Positions 30,114-38,406 of a stretch of DNA of 44,462 bases are shown piece after piece. The stretch lies in contig JAISGD010000013.1 in the NCBI GenBank assembly GCA_031263195.1, positions 1-44,462 of the forward strand, in the 5' to 3' direction. The position numbers were made by a program, and so were the translations under genes. This DNA comes from Campylobacteraceae bacterium (GTDB taxonomy: Bacteria > Campylobacterota > Campylobacteria > Campylobacterales > Campylobacteraceae). Numbering within the stretch: the first letter of the stretch is position 1; each line of letters starts with the position of its first letter. The notes under the pieces were generated by a model that was given only the letters and a program-made list of their open reading frames with translations, was not told the DNA's origin and searched no databases.

Positions 30114-30815
30114 TTATTCGAAGAAGCTGACAAACCTCTTTCTTATCCGATTTAGCGCAAATACCAAACATAATATTATTAGCCACGCTCCAAGCATTGT
30201 TACAAGCGTATGAGATAGGAAGTGTTCGCCTCGTAATATCTGGTATATACCCATTGTCCAACCTAAAGTTAATCCCATGATAAGACCTGTTATTTTATAT
30301 TTTTTCCTTTTAAAGCAAAAGAATAACGCCATAAGAGCAAAACCGCCGCTTGCGTGACCCGCAGGGAAGCATCTGCCTTTACCGCTCATACTGTCAAAGT
30401 CTATAGGATAATGACTTAACGCTTTAGCATAAGGTTTACTGCCGCAGTAATAGTTCAGTTGAGCAGGACAATAGACATTTGTATATTTTTTAGCCCCTGC
30501 AAGTATAAAGGGCACTAAAACCATTGTAAGTATAAATAGCAGGCATGAATATCTGTAGGACTTTAGCTTTTTATTTTTAAATGAGTAAGCAAACAAAGCT
30601 ACGACCAAAACGCTTAGTCCTATTAATAATGTTTTTATGCCGCTATAAAAAAGAAAATGCAATATATTATTTACGTCTTTATCTAAAATCCATGAACATG
30701 TACTAAGGTCAAAAAACAGATTTTGTATTTTGATATCCCAAGGAGTAAATTGCTCCGTCAAAATAACTAAAAGAAGCAGCAAAAAAGTGATAATAATTTG
30801 TTTTTTTATACCCAT
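30114..30815 (-). CDS. PAP2-family membrane phosphatase (lipid phosphatase type)
   Basis: The product is 233 aa with about five or six membrane segments. It carries the PAP2 signature blocks in their lipid-phosphatase variant: KKYTNVYCPAQL (motif 1 Lys), CFPAGHASGGFALMAL (motif 2) and RGEHFLSHTL (motif 3 Arg and His). It lies immediately downstream of a phosphoethanolamine transferase gene; the stop and start codons abut. Enzymes of this group can remove phosphate from lipid A or undecaprenyl pyrophosphate. The pairing suggests lipid A head-group remodelling, but that is inference from neighbourhood. Confidence 0.85.
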   Translation of the reverse strand: MGIKKQIIITFLLLLLVILTEQFTPWDIKIQNLFFDLSTCSWILDKDVNNILHFLFYSGIKTLLIGLSVLVVALFAYSFKNKKLKSYRYSCLLFILTMVLVPFILAGAKKYTNVYCPAQLNYYCGSKPYAKALSHYPIDFDSMSGKGRCFPAGHASGGFALMALFFCFKRKKYKITGLIMGLTLGWTMGIYQILRGEHFLSHTLVTMLGAWLIILCLVFALNRIRKRFVSFFE

Positions 30816-32465
30816 TTATTCGCTATACTCTATTAATTCTTTTGTTCTGCATGGGCTGAAAATATCATAATTTTTGTCATAAAGTTTACTCTTAATCTCA
30901 AGCAAACCTATGATGGAGTGGAAAATATTATCATGCGAATAAACTTTTGTCCCAGCCTCTTTTTTGACACAATCGTAATCGATATAATCCCATGTTTTCA
31001 TATTTTCAGACATCCATAAAATCATCGGCACTTGCAACTGTTCTTTGGGGGCGATTTGATAAGGCAGGCTGTGTAAATATAGATTATTTTCGCCTAAAGA
31101 TTCTCCGTGATCCGATACGTACATAACGCCGCTCTCAAAAGGAAATTTATTAAGCGTATCTATAGTGGAAGATATGATATAGTCAGTATACGCGATAGTA
31201 TTATCATAAGTATTGACAATCTCCTCTTTAGAGCATTTTTGTATATCCGCAGTATCACATGTAGGGGTAAATTTTTTAAACTCATCCGGATATCTTCTAT
31301 AATATGAGGGTCCGTGAGAACCCATAGTGTGCAATATCAAAAAAGTATCCTTTTTTATTTTTTTGAGCCTATCTTCTAAGTCATATATCAAAACCTCGTC
31401 CTTGCAATACCTCTCATCGCAATACTCTTGATTACCCGTCTCTTTCATATTTTCCGTATATACGCGCTCGCAAACGCCTTTGCAGCCGTCGTCATTTTCC
31501 AGCCAGATAATATCATAACCTGATTGCTTGGCAAGGTCTATAAGGTTTTCAGTATATTTTGCTTCGCCTACTTTGAAGTCTTTTCTCGTTTTATCGGAGA
31601 ACATACAAGGTACCGATATTGCCGTAGAAGTACCGCATGCGCCAACTTCTTGAAATGCTATAATATCTTGCTTGGCAAGCAGCGGATTGGTCTCTTGTTC
31701 ATAACCGTACAATGAAAAGCTTTTTGCTCTCGCCGTCTCTCCCACTATAAAAATAATTACTGTTACAAGATCATCTTTGTAAGGAGCGTGAACAGCTTCC
31801 TCGTCAATATGCACAAGTTGTTTTTCTACTGTATATATGGATTCCACATATCTAAAAGCCGCGTATATATAGTTACCGGGATTTACAAGTTTTCTAAATT
31901 CTCTGTTATTACGCATAAAAGAGGCATAATCTTTATATACAAAAAGGCTTAATATCACAGCTAACAGCAAAAATACTATGCTAAAAACAGACCTTCTTTT
32001 TACCTCTTTTCGTAAAGAGTCATATTTGATATTTGAGAAAATCAGCAGCAAAGCAGGCAATATACCCGTTAATATAAATACTAAAATAAACGAAACTGTA
32101 AAAAAATCCGACGCTTCTCTCGCGGTTGTTTCAAAAGTATTGCGAAGCATATCCACATCTATGTAAGCTCCAAAACGGAACATTAAAAAATTAACCCCGC
32201 CGGATATTAGCAAAAGAGTTGAAACTAAAGGCTTGGTAATGTAAGGTAACACTATAAGGCTAAATACGATATAAAGTAAGCTTAAAATAAGAAGAACAAA
32301 AGAGGATAAAAACAAAATACCGCCGAAGTTAAGCTCAATGTGACTTAAAACAAATCGCCATAAACTGAGATTTAAGATAATACCAAAATACAATGTAAGC
32401 AGTGTTATCAAATGTCCGCTTTTAATATTTAATTTTTTAATAAATTTCGAAAAACTTTTTAGCAT
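30816..32465 (-). CDS. eptA: EptA-like phosphoethanolamine transferase (sulfatase superfamily)
   Basis: The product is 549 aa from the ATG at 32465, chosen for AAGGAAAAAG just upstream; a GTG at 32510 would add 15 residues. Five membrane segments occupy the first 200 residues. The periplasmic alkaline-phosphatase-fold domain has the catalytic Thr in FIVGETARAKSFSLYGY, plus GACGTSTAISVPCM, HTMGSHGPSYYRRYP and metal site VSDHGESLGENNLYLHSLPY. Paired cysteines fit the disulfide pattern of EptA. It would transfer phosphoethanolamine from phosphatidylethanolamine to lipid A; a Campylobacter EptC-type enzyme also modifies flagellar rod protein, so the acceptor is not certain. Confidence 0.9.
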   Translation of the reverse strand: MLKSFSKFIKKLNIKSGHLITLLTLYFGIILNLSLWRFVLSHIELNFGGILFLSSFVLLILSLLYIVFSLIVLPYITKPLVSTLLLISGGVNFLMFRFGAYIDVDMLRNTFETTAREASDFFTVSFILVFILTGILPALLLIFSNIKYDSLRKEVKRRSVFSIVFLLLAVILSLFVYKDYASFMRNNREFRKLVNPGNYIYAAFRYVESIYTVEKQLVHIDEEAVHAPYKDDLVTVIIFIVGETARAKSFSLYGYEQETNPLLAKQDIIAFQEVGACGTSTAISVPCMFSDKTRKDFKVGEAKYTENLIDLAKQSGYDIIWLENDDGCKGVCERVYTENMKETGNQEYCDERYCKDEVLIYDLEDRLKKIKKDTFLILHTMGSHGPSYYRRYPDEFKKFTPTCDTADIQKCSKEEIVNTYDNTIAYTDYIISSTIDTLNKFPFESGVMYVSDHGESLGENNLYLHSLPYQIAPKEQLQVPMILWMSENMKTWDYIDYDCVKKEAGTKVYSHDNIFHSIIGLLEIKSKLYDKNYDIFSPCRTKELIEYSE

Positions 32466-32552
32466 ATCTTTTTCCTTATCAATACTTATATATAAAATTC
32501 TACCTTTCACATGTTAATCGATAGAATTTCAAAGAGTTAAAGAATACGAAAA

Positions 32553-32747
32553 ATGAAAACTAAATTTAATTTCAGTGCAATGGACGCAACTTTAGTGGTG
32601 TTTCTTGTATTGAAAATGACAAATACCGCTACATAGTCGTGGGTATGGATATTAGCTCTTATTTGGATACATGTCGGAAGCGCTGCTGCTTTGGCAATCT
32701 TAGAAATACTTTTTATTATTTACAAAGCTTATAGGGAAAACAGCTAA
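32553..32747 (+). pseudogene. Phage membrane-protein remnant with in-frame amber codon
   Basis: A 65-codon frame starts MKTKFNFSAMDATLVVFLVL and is interrupted at codon 28 by TAG (32634-32636), then continues SWVWILALIWIHVGSAAALA and on to a TAA. The layout resembles small phage proteins of the 'transmembrane Fragile-X-F' type, where Trp-rich WSW follows the first helix. The TAG could be a mutated Trp codon (TGG). Presence beside other broken short frames and an attachment-like repeat supports a decayed prophage end. Confidence 0.55.
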
Positions 32748-32777
32748 TCAAAAAAAGAAGCAATTTGGAAATAGGAA

Positions 32778-32975
32778 TGGAAAATGATCCGGTATGCAAG
32801 ATTTTACATAACGAAAACAGCACAGGTTTTAGCATTATCTGATTTGAAATCAAAAAGGCAGAATAACAGACCACGTCACGGGCAAAGACTGTGGTAAATT
32901 AAAAGGAACAAATGAGCCTTTCACAACTTGCTCTTATGAATAGGCGATGAAACGCTTTAACATTCAAATCCAAAA
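32778..32975 (+). other. Decayed short coding scraps (phage-like debris)
   Basis: Several short frames sit head to tail with interruptions. One is MENDPVCKILHNENSTGFSII then TGA, with FEIKKAE beyond it. Another frame gives RITDHVTGKDCGKLKGTNEP. A third, MSLSQLALMNRR, follows an AAAAGGAAC site. None is long enough to name. They suggest compressed phage early-region genes after loss of function. Treat the whole stretch as eroded coding DNA. Confidence 0.35.
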
Positions 32976-32989
32976 GAAAGAACAAACAC

Positions 32990-33313
32990 ATGTCGGAACG
33001 AGTCACAATCGTTGACAACGAAATAGACATATTTGTCAATGCGTTGAGAAGTTTAGGTGCGGGAGGTTTTATGAAAGAAGCCACCGAAAATCTTAAAAAA
33101 GCCATCAGAGAAGCGGCTGTTACGAAAAAAAGCGCGACAATCACGATGCGCGTTACGGTAAAGAGCGATGAGGAAGGCGAAATAGTACTGCTAGGCAATA
33201 ATATGGTTCAATTGCCAAGAACACTTATTAAGGCAAGATACTTTATTAGCCCAAAAACAATATTGCTCTCGAATGCTCATGTCAGGAATATACAAATAAT
33301 GTTGAACTTATGA
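32990..33313 (+). pseudogene. Phage-like small protein, frameshifted near the 3' end
   Basis: The frame gives 107 aa. The first 85 residues look like a true soluble protein: an N-terminal TIVDNEIDIFVNALRSLGAG, a helix MKEATENLKKAIREAA, and strands SATITMRVTVKSDEEGEIV. After LIKARYFI the sequence loses character. In another frame just downstream, QEYTNNVELMTKMEDEKPKM continues to a TAA near 33355, which suggests a frameshift around 33270-33285. I do not recognise the family with confidence; the setting and style suggest a phage origin. Confidence 0.45.
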
Positions 33314-33363
33314 CCAAAATGGAAGATGAAAAGCCGAAAATGGACGCATTATCTTAAAAATGA

Positions 33364-33519
33364 AGTAAAATATCTAAAAGCACAGCAAATACTATAGCAG
33401 AACGGTGGACAAAATATGTTCAAGAGGAATTAAATATATGGAAAAAGATAGATTTTAACTATAAAAAAGTTTTAAAGATGGTCGGTTGTACAATGGTAAG
33501 CAAAAATAAAAGCACCTAA
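33364..33519 (+). pseudogene. Phage-like remnant frame without start
   Basis: Fifty-one open codons give TANTIAERWTKYVQEELNIW and KKIDFNYKKVLKMVGC before a TAA. An ATG just upstream (33360) is one base out of frame, so a single indel would restore MKSKISKSTANTIAERW. The character is that of a small DNA-associated phage protein, but I cannot identify it. Confidence 0.35.
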
Positions 33520-33616
33520 ACCTTATATACATGCTATCAGTGGAGTTTGATAGAAGTTCAGGAATGGATAGTGAATAATAAGGAAATAATCTGAGCAACA
33601 AAGAGTAACCTCTTCA

Positions 33617-33645
33617 AGAATAGCCTTGTGTTTATCGGCTATTCT
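33617..33645 (+). other. Perfect 9-bp inverted repeat beside attR
   Basis: AGAATAGCC (33617-33625) and GGCTATTCT (33637-33645) form a perfect 9-bp stem with an 11-nt loop, ending 5 nt before the attachment-like repeat. No T-run follows, so it is not a standard terminator. It may be a recombinase-binding site or the end of an island transcript. Confidence 0.5.
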
Positions 33646-33650
33646 ACATT

Positions 33651-33675
33651 GGTTCAATTCCCCTTACTTTCACCA
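33651..33675 (+). repeat. Right attachment-like repeat (attR), displaced ssrA 3' fragment
   Basis: Twenty-five bases match the ssrA 3' end (10549-10573) in direct orientation with two differences. The left half of the T-stem is absent (ATTGG instead of AGGGG before the loop), so it is not a functional RNA end. This marks the probable distal boundary of the island. Confidence 0.78.
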
Positions 33676-33962
33676 TGAAATTCTTTTATTGATATTATAT
33701 TATTTTTTATTTTTTAAAAATTTATCTTTTAAAAATATTTTGATTTTAATTTTTTAATCTATTATCTTTATATTATAATTTTTTATACATTATTTAGCTA
33801 TAATATAAAAATTTTAAGCGGTCTCGTAAAATGTATAAATATCAAAATCGCTTAAAATAAACATAGTTTTTTAGACAAAAATTGAAAAACTATCTTTTTT
33901 ATTTATATAGTTTCTGTTATAATAACAAAATTATATCTTTAATCTTTATCTGGAGGAATAGT
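33676..33962 (+). promoter_or_regulatory. AT-rich leader and promoter of the type II secretion operon
   Basis: This region holds no gene. It is extremely A/T-rich, which can act as an UP-like element. A TATAAT at 33918-33923 is preceded by TGT, giving an extended -10, about 30 nt before the GGAGG site (33952-33956) of gspG. A second TATAAT lies at 33799-33804. The island boundary is at 33675, so the operon keeps its own promoter. Confidence 0.5.
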
Positions 33963-34382
33963 TTGAAAAAAGCTTTTTCGCTTATGGAACTTATGGTAGT
34001 TATTATTATATTAGGGCTTCTCACAACACTTGTTTTACCAAATCTTATAGGCAAATCGGAACAGGCGAAACAAAAACTTGTCTGCATTCAGATGAAGACT
34101 ATTTCCGAATCTATCAAAATGTTTAAAATGGACTTCGGTAATTTTCCGACTATGGATGAGGGGCTTGGAGCACTTCTAACGAACCCTGACAGTACCAAAT
34201 ATAAAAAATATCCTAACGGCGGTTATCTTGACGGTAAAACTACGCCCAAAGACTCATGGAATAATGAGTTTATATATATTCCAAGCGGAGGCGATTTTGA
34301 GTTGGTTTCATTAGGTGCGGACGGACGCGAGGGGGGAACAGACGAAAACGAAGATATATATTTTAGTAAATGCCAAGAATAG
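33963..34382 (+). CDS. gspG: Major pseudopilin GspG of type II secretion
   Basis: I start at the TTG at 33963 (GGAGG 7 nt upstream), giving 139 aa. An upstream ATG at 33882 would bury the prepilin signal. The leader is MKKAFSLMELMVVIIILGLL: the usual G-F-T-L-I-E becomes A-F-S-L-M-E, so cleavage would fall after Ala. The globular part has the GspG pattern FKMDFGNFPTMDEGLGALL, PKDSWNNEFIYI and FELVSLGADGREGGTDENEDI, including the calcium-loop region. First gene of the operon. Confidence 0.95.
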   Translation: MKKAFSLMELMVVIIILGLLTTLVLPNLIGKSEQAKQKLVCIQMKTISESIKMFKMDFGNFPTMDEGLGALLTNPDSTKYKKYPNGGYLDGKTTPKDSWNNEFIYIPSGGDFELVSLGADGREGGTDENEDIYFSKCQE

Positions 34383-34912
34383 GAAGAGGCGGTTTTACGC
34401 TGTTTGAACTTTTACTGGTAATGCTTTTACTGGTTATAACATACGGTTTATTTATACAAAATTTTGCTTTTGAAAACGACCCTTATGAAGAAGAGATAAA
34501 ACTTGAGAAGTTGAATCTCTATTTGATAGAGAGTATCGGTAAATACAAAGCAAAAGTCTCTTTGAAGTGCGTTGAGGATTGTTCACAGTGTCATGTGCTT
34601 ATAGACGGCGTTGATACAAATAAAACCATTTCTCTTTTTGACAGAGAGTCTGAGCTGACATCTTACAGATATGATGGTAAGCAGCTTGAGAGGATAATAT
34701 ATGATGACTACTACAAAGACGAGTACAAGAGGGAGAGAGTTTGTTTTGATTATAGCGTCTATCCCAATGGCAGCGCCGACAAAGTAATATTGGAATATCA
34801 AAATAGAGTTTATTTGCTGGAAAATTATATGGAAGAGGGAAAAGTGTTTGCCGTTTTGGATGAGGCTAGAGATTACTTGGACAAAAAACAGCTTGAAGCA
34901 AAAGGACGGTAG
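34370..34912 (+). CDS. Minor pseudopilin, GspH-like
   Basis: The product is 180 aa. A type IV prepilin leader (MPRIGRGGFTLFELLLVMLL) with Gly before Phe is followed by the hydrophobic helix and a globular domain with one closely spaced Cys pair region (CVEDCSQC). The gene overlaps gspG by 13 nt. The assignment to GspH rather than another minor pseudopilin rests on operon position, not sequence identity. Confidence 0.75.
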   Translation: MPRIGRGGFTLFELLLVMLLLVITYGLFIQNFAFENDPYEEEIKLEKLNLYLIESIGKYKAKVSLKCVEDCSQCHVLIDGVDTNKTISLFDRESELTSYRYDGKQLERIIYDDYYKDEYKRERVCFDYSVYPNGSADKVILEYQNRVYLLENYMEEGKVFAVLDEARDYLDKKQLEAKGR

Positions 34913-34915
34913 GAG

Positions 34916-36130
34916 TTGATATTTAAATATTCCGGCATCGATAAAACGGGCTCAAAAATCAGTTCCAAAATAGAAGCTGGCAGTCTTGACGAAGCCAAAA
35001 AAAGATTGAAAGCCTCAGGTATTATATACAAAAAGTTGCGAGAGGAAAAACTTACACTCTTCAGCAAAATCAGCTTTAAACGCCGATATAAAATTACTTC
35101 CGGGGAACTAGCTTGGTTTTGCCGCGATATGAGCATTTATCTAAAGTCAGGTATCTCTTTAGTAGACGCTGTAAAACTCTCTTCAAATCAATATATCGAT
35201 AACAAAAAAATGACTCTTTTTTTAAGTAGCGTCAAAACATCTCTTGATGAAGGTAAAAATTTCTATTTCGCGCTTGAGAATCAGACCGTTTTTAAGCTCC
35301 CTGTATTTTTTAAACAATCTATTAAAGTTTCCGAGGAAAGCGGTATTTTAGATGAGATATTATTGGAATTATCGCGTTTTTTAAAAGAGCAGGAGAGACT
35401 AAACAAACAGATACAAAACGCTTTTGCGTATCCTCTGTTTATACTGCTAATCTCAGGTTTTATGTTGGGCTTTATGATAGCTTACGTAGTGCCGAAAATC
35501 AGCTCTATATTTGAACAGATGAATCAAGAGCTGCCCAAAATAACGCAAATCATTATAGCTATTGGGGATTGGCTCTCGCAATATTGGTTTTACGCTATTT
35601 TGGGGTTGGTTTTGATAATCGCAGGTATAAAAACTTTGCTTGCAGTTAACAAAAAGGCAAAATACGCTTATGACCTTTTTATGCTTAAAATCCCGTTTTT
35701 TGGGAAAATCATAGAGTCATCCGAACTTGGCAGATTTACATATATAGCTTCCGTACTGATAAAATCCGGCGTACCTTTTGTAAAAACCGTAAGACTTGGA
35801 TTTGGCATCTTAAAAAATAGCGTCATAGCTGAAGTTTTTGATAAAGCTTCACTTAAGGTAGTTGAGGGTTCGCGTCTCTCTTCAGCGCTTTTAAAGTCGG
35901 ATTATAAACTTAATAATTCTTTTGTACAAGCGGTCACTTTAGGCGAGGAGACAAGCGAAGTCTCTTTGGTGCTGCAAAATCTATCAGTACTGTATTTTGA
36001 TGAAAACAGAGATAAAATAGCTCTGTTTTTATCTCTGCTGGAACCTGTTTTGATGCTTGTCGTGGGCGCATTAATCGGACTTATTATCACTTCTATGCTG
36101 CTGCCCATATTCTCTATCAGCATCTCATAA
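34916..36130 (+). CDS. gspF: Type II secretion inner-membrane platform protein GspF
   Basis: The product is 404 aa and starts at TTG 34916 with AAAGGACGG about 7 nt upstream. The N-terminal FKYSGIDKTGSKISSKIEAG is typical, followed by two GspF repeats, each with a helical cytoplasmic domain and membrane helices: LAWFCRDMSIYLKSGISLVDA with IQNAFAYPLFILLISGFMLG, and LGRFTYIASVLIKSGVPFVK with FLSLLEPVLMLVVGALIGLI. It couples the GspE ATPase to the pseudopilus. Confidence 0.95.
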   Translation: MIFKYSGIDKTGSKISSKIEAGSLDEAKKRLKASGIIYKKLREEKLTLFSKISFKRRYKITSGELAWFCRDMSIYLKSGISLVDAVKLSSNQYIDNKKMTLFLSSVKTSLDEGKNFYFALENQTVFKLPVFFKQSIKVSEESGILDEILLELSRFLKEQERLNKQIQNAFAYPLFILLISGFMLGFMIAYVVPKISSIFEQMNQELPKITQIIIAIGDWLSQYWFYAILGLVLIIAGIKTLLAVNKKAKYAYDLFMLKIPFFGKIIESSELGRFTYIASVLIKSGVPFVKTVRLGFGILKNSVIAEVFDKASLKVVEGSRLSSALLKSDYKLNNSFVQAVTLGEETSEVSLVLQNLSVLYFDENRDKIALFLSLLEPVLMLVVGALIGLIITSMLLPIFSISIS

Positions 36131-36139
36131 GGAGCAAAT

Positions 36140-37018
36140 GTGGACAGAAGAGCGATAGCGCTGCTGACAACGGTGGGGTTGATATTGATATTATCGCTGC
36201 TGGTTTTAAAAAGCGTCACTATTTCTCAAAAATATTTCACAAAACTCAATGAAATAAATATCGCTACACAGCTTAATAAAAGTTTTCTTGATATATTGAA
36301 GATTTTGGAAGAAAATACGAAAGATATTAATGATAAAGAGTCCTTATCAACCGTTATCGGATTGCCTATTATGATAAGCGATGAAAATATACAGACCTTT
36401 ATTGACATCGAATCAGCCGCCTCTACGCTAAACATAAACTCCATTTTAACTCAGCAAAACGCAACCAATGAAGTTTTATACAACTTTTTACAAAGCGTTC
36501 TTTATGAATATCGTGTTACAAATGGGAATCTTTTTCTGCTGATACTCTTAGACGCATTAGACAAAGATAAAAACCAGCGGGCTTATATGAGCGAAGCCGC
36601 TTTAAACAGTGAACGTTTTGAAGACGGCGGTATCTATTCGCGCGAAGCGTTTAACTTCTTGCTTGATTATTACGTATCAAAAGGCGGTGATGCTGCGATA
36701 TATAAAGTTCCATGGGAAGAGATTGTAGGTTTTTACGGCGATAGTGTTGATTTTAACTACATTAAAAAGCCATTGTTAAATTTAATGGAAAAAGTGTATA
36801 ATTTCACATATATTGCTGAACAAGGCTTTATATCTTCTTATGAAGACTTGAGGCTTTCCGGTGAAGCAACTGAAGCGTTTAGAGCTTTAAATATCGGTTT
36901 TTTCACGCCGAGCGTTATTTGTACGGTAAATTTTTCATATTTGGATGAACAAAAAACGTTCTCATTTATGTATGACATTAAAACAAAAAAAGTGAGTTAT
37001 ATTGAAACAGTTTTTTAG
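36140..37018 (+). CDS. gspK: GspK-like minor pseudopilin / T2SS tip protein
   Basis: The product is 292 aa, starting at GTG after AAGGAGC. The N-terminus MDRRAIALLTTVGLILILSL is the Arg-rich, non-canonical pseudopilin leader of GspK (compare RGIALI...). The long globular domain is of GspK size and includes an insertion-type region (FIDIESAASTLNINSIL) like the GspK helical domain. It overlaps the next gene by 17 nt. The family call is from leader, size and position. Confidence 0.75.
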   Translation: MDRRAIALLTTVGLILILSLLVLKSVTISQKYFTKLNEINIATQLNKSFLDILKILEENTKDINDKESLSTVIGLPIMISDENIQTFIDIESAASTLNINSILTQQNATNEVLYNFLQSVLYEYRVTNGNLFLLILLDALDKDKNQRAYMSEAALNSERFEDGGIYSREAFNFLLDYYVSKGGDAAIYKVPWEEIVGFYGDSVDFNYIKKPLLNLMEKVYNFTYIAEQGFISSYEDLRLSGEATEAFRALNIGFFTPSVICTVNFSYLDEQKTFSFMYDIKTKKVSYIETVF

Positions 37019-38036
37019 TAAATTTTATGACAAACTCAATAGTATGGAATTGGCGACAAAAATAGCTATGGCAGCGGATAAGTTTTATGACAGGTTCAAT
37101 AGCATAAGACAGCATAAGCGCTCAAAGATTATTTTTGTGGATACTTCGCCTGTTTATTTGCTGGAAGAGACACAAATGGTAAATATCATACTTTCACCGC
37201 GTTTTTACTGGGTGCGAAAAGAAGCGCTTCCTGTCAAATATATCTTTCAAGCCAAGGAGTATGCACCATCACTTTTTGAAGGTATAGTAAAAGAGGGTAA
37301 TTACTCTTATAAAGCGATAAAAAATGGGGATAAATTTATACTTTTCGCATACGACGCAAAGGCTATTTTGGAAGAGTTGGAGCGACTTGGTGTCAAATCA
37401 TCTCAAATAGATAACATCTATTTCGCTCAAACAGAGTTTTTAGATAACTCTGCCGCGATAAAAATAGACGCCAAATCAGCCCTTATTAATCAAAATGAGA
37501 AACTGATAAAAGTACCTCTATCGCTAACTCAAAAACACAAAGAGATATCTAAAATACTCTCTTTTCATATACTCTCCCCCCATAAAATAAAAATAGGCAA
37601 ATTTAACCGGTTTTACGAAAAAAAGGGCGTAATGGGCATAGTATATATTTTACTTTTTTTGATACTGATTTTATTTATAGATATATGGTACACAAGCTCT
37701 ATAAAAAATGACTTCAAAGCAGAAGAGCAGAAAATTTTAACTTCCTATTCGCTGCCGTCCACATCATTGCAGCTAAACGCCATGATAGGAGAATATGAAG
37801 CGATAAACAGTGCGCAAAGCGCTTTTAGAAATGCCGTTTCTTATCTGTTTCGAACACCGCTTGGTGAAAATGAACGCTTTGAGAGTATAAAAATCGATGA
37901 GAATAAAATCTCTTTGATTATTCGCGCTCAAATTACTCAAGAGGGACGGTATAAGAGTTATTATGATAAGTTTTTTAAAGATGTGTCGTCTAAAAATGAC
38001 GGTAAAAATATTATTATAGAGATGCGTTATGAATAG
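37002..38036 (+). CDS. GspL-like type II secretion assembly protein
   Basis: The product is 344 aa. A cytoplasmic part of about 210 residues precedes a single membrane helix (about 213-230, IVYILLFLILILFIDIWY) and a periplasmic ferredoxin-like domain that ends with SKNDGKNIIIEMRYE. This layout and the position upstream of a GspM-like gene fit GspL, which anchors GspE. Sequence signals are weak. The first 40 residues contain an internal duplication (SKFYDKLNSM and DKFYDRFNSI). Confidence 0.65.
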   Translation: MKQFFSKFYDKLNSMELATKIAMAADKFYDRFNSIRQHKRSKIIFVDTSPVYLLEETQMVNIILSPRFYWVRKEALPVKYIFQAKEYAPSLFEGIVKEGNYSYKAIKNGDKFILFAYDAKAILEELERLGVKSSQIDNIYFAQTEFLDNSAAIKIDAKSALINQNEKLIKVPLSLTQKHKEISKILSFHILSPHKIKIGKFNRFYEKKGVMGIVYILLFLILILFIDIWYTSSIKNDFKAEEQKILTSYSLPSTSLQLNAMIGEYEAINSAQSAFRNAVSYLFRTPLGENERFESIKIDENKISLIIRAQITQEGRYKSYYDKFFKDVSSKNDGKNIIIEMRYE

Positions 38037-38406
38037 AATCAATCCTTTTATATTAATGGGTATTATTTTTGTGGTGTTTATTACGGTTTTCATCAAAGCC
38101 TCACATGCGCGTTCCGCTTTACCGCTTGAAGCGAAAGCTGTTTCGTTGTTTGAAGAGAAAGCTAAAAGAGTGAGCGCGTTAAAGAAAATGTGGAGCAAAG
38201 AAGCTCTTGAAAACAGGTTAAATACTCTTTTCGGGCAAGTGAACGATAAAGGTAATGCGTTTGAGGTTAAAAGCGCGGCTTTGACGCGCCAGCAAGCGAA
38301 TGATTTTATCAGAAAAGCGCTTGCCGAAGCCTTTGAGATAAAAAAACTGGACTTTATCGCAGAGGGAGAAGACAGTTATCGTATAGTTATGGAGATAAAA
38401 AAATGA
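38029..38406 (+). CDS. GspM-like type II secretion protein
   Basis: The product is 125 aa. A short N-terminal tail leads into one membrane helix (PFILMGIIFVVFITVFI), a helical stretch and a small ferredoxin-like domain ending YRIVMEIKK. It overlaps the GspL-like gene by 8 nt and the next gene by 4 nt. Size, topology and order identify it as the GspM partner of GspL; direct motif support is low. Confidence 0.6.
   Translation: MNRINPFILMGIIFVVFITVFIKASHARSALPLEAKAVSLFEEKAKRVSALKKMWSKEALENRLNTLFGQVNDKGNAFEVKSAALTRQQANDFIRKALAEAFEIKKLDFIAEGEDSYRIVMEIKK

Noticed and set aside
33640-33678. Possible tRNA or second tmRNA gene ending in CCA
   Set aside because: Only the T-loop and 3' strand of the ssrA end are present; no acceptor 5' strand, D-arm or anticodon arm can be folded upstream, so it is an attachment remnant.
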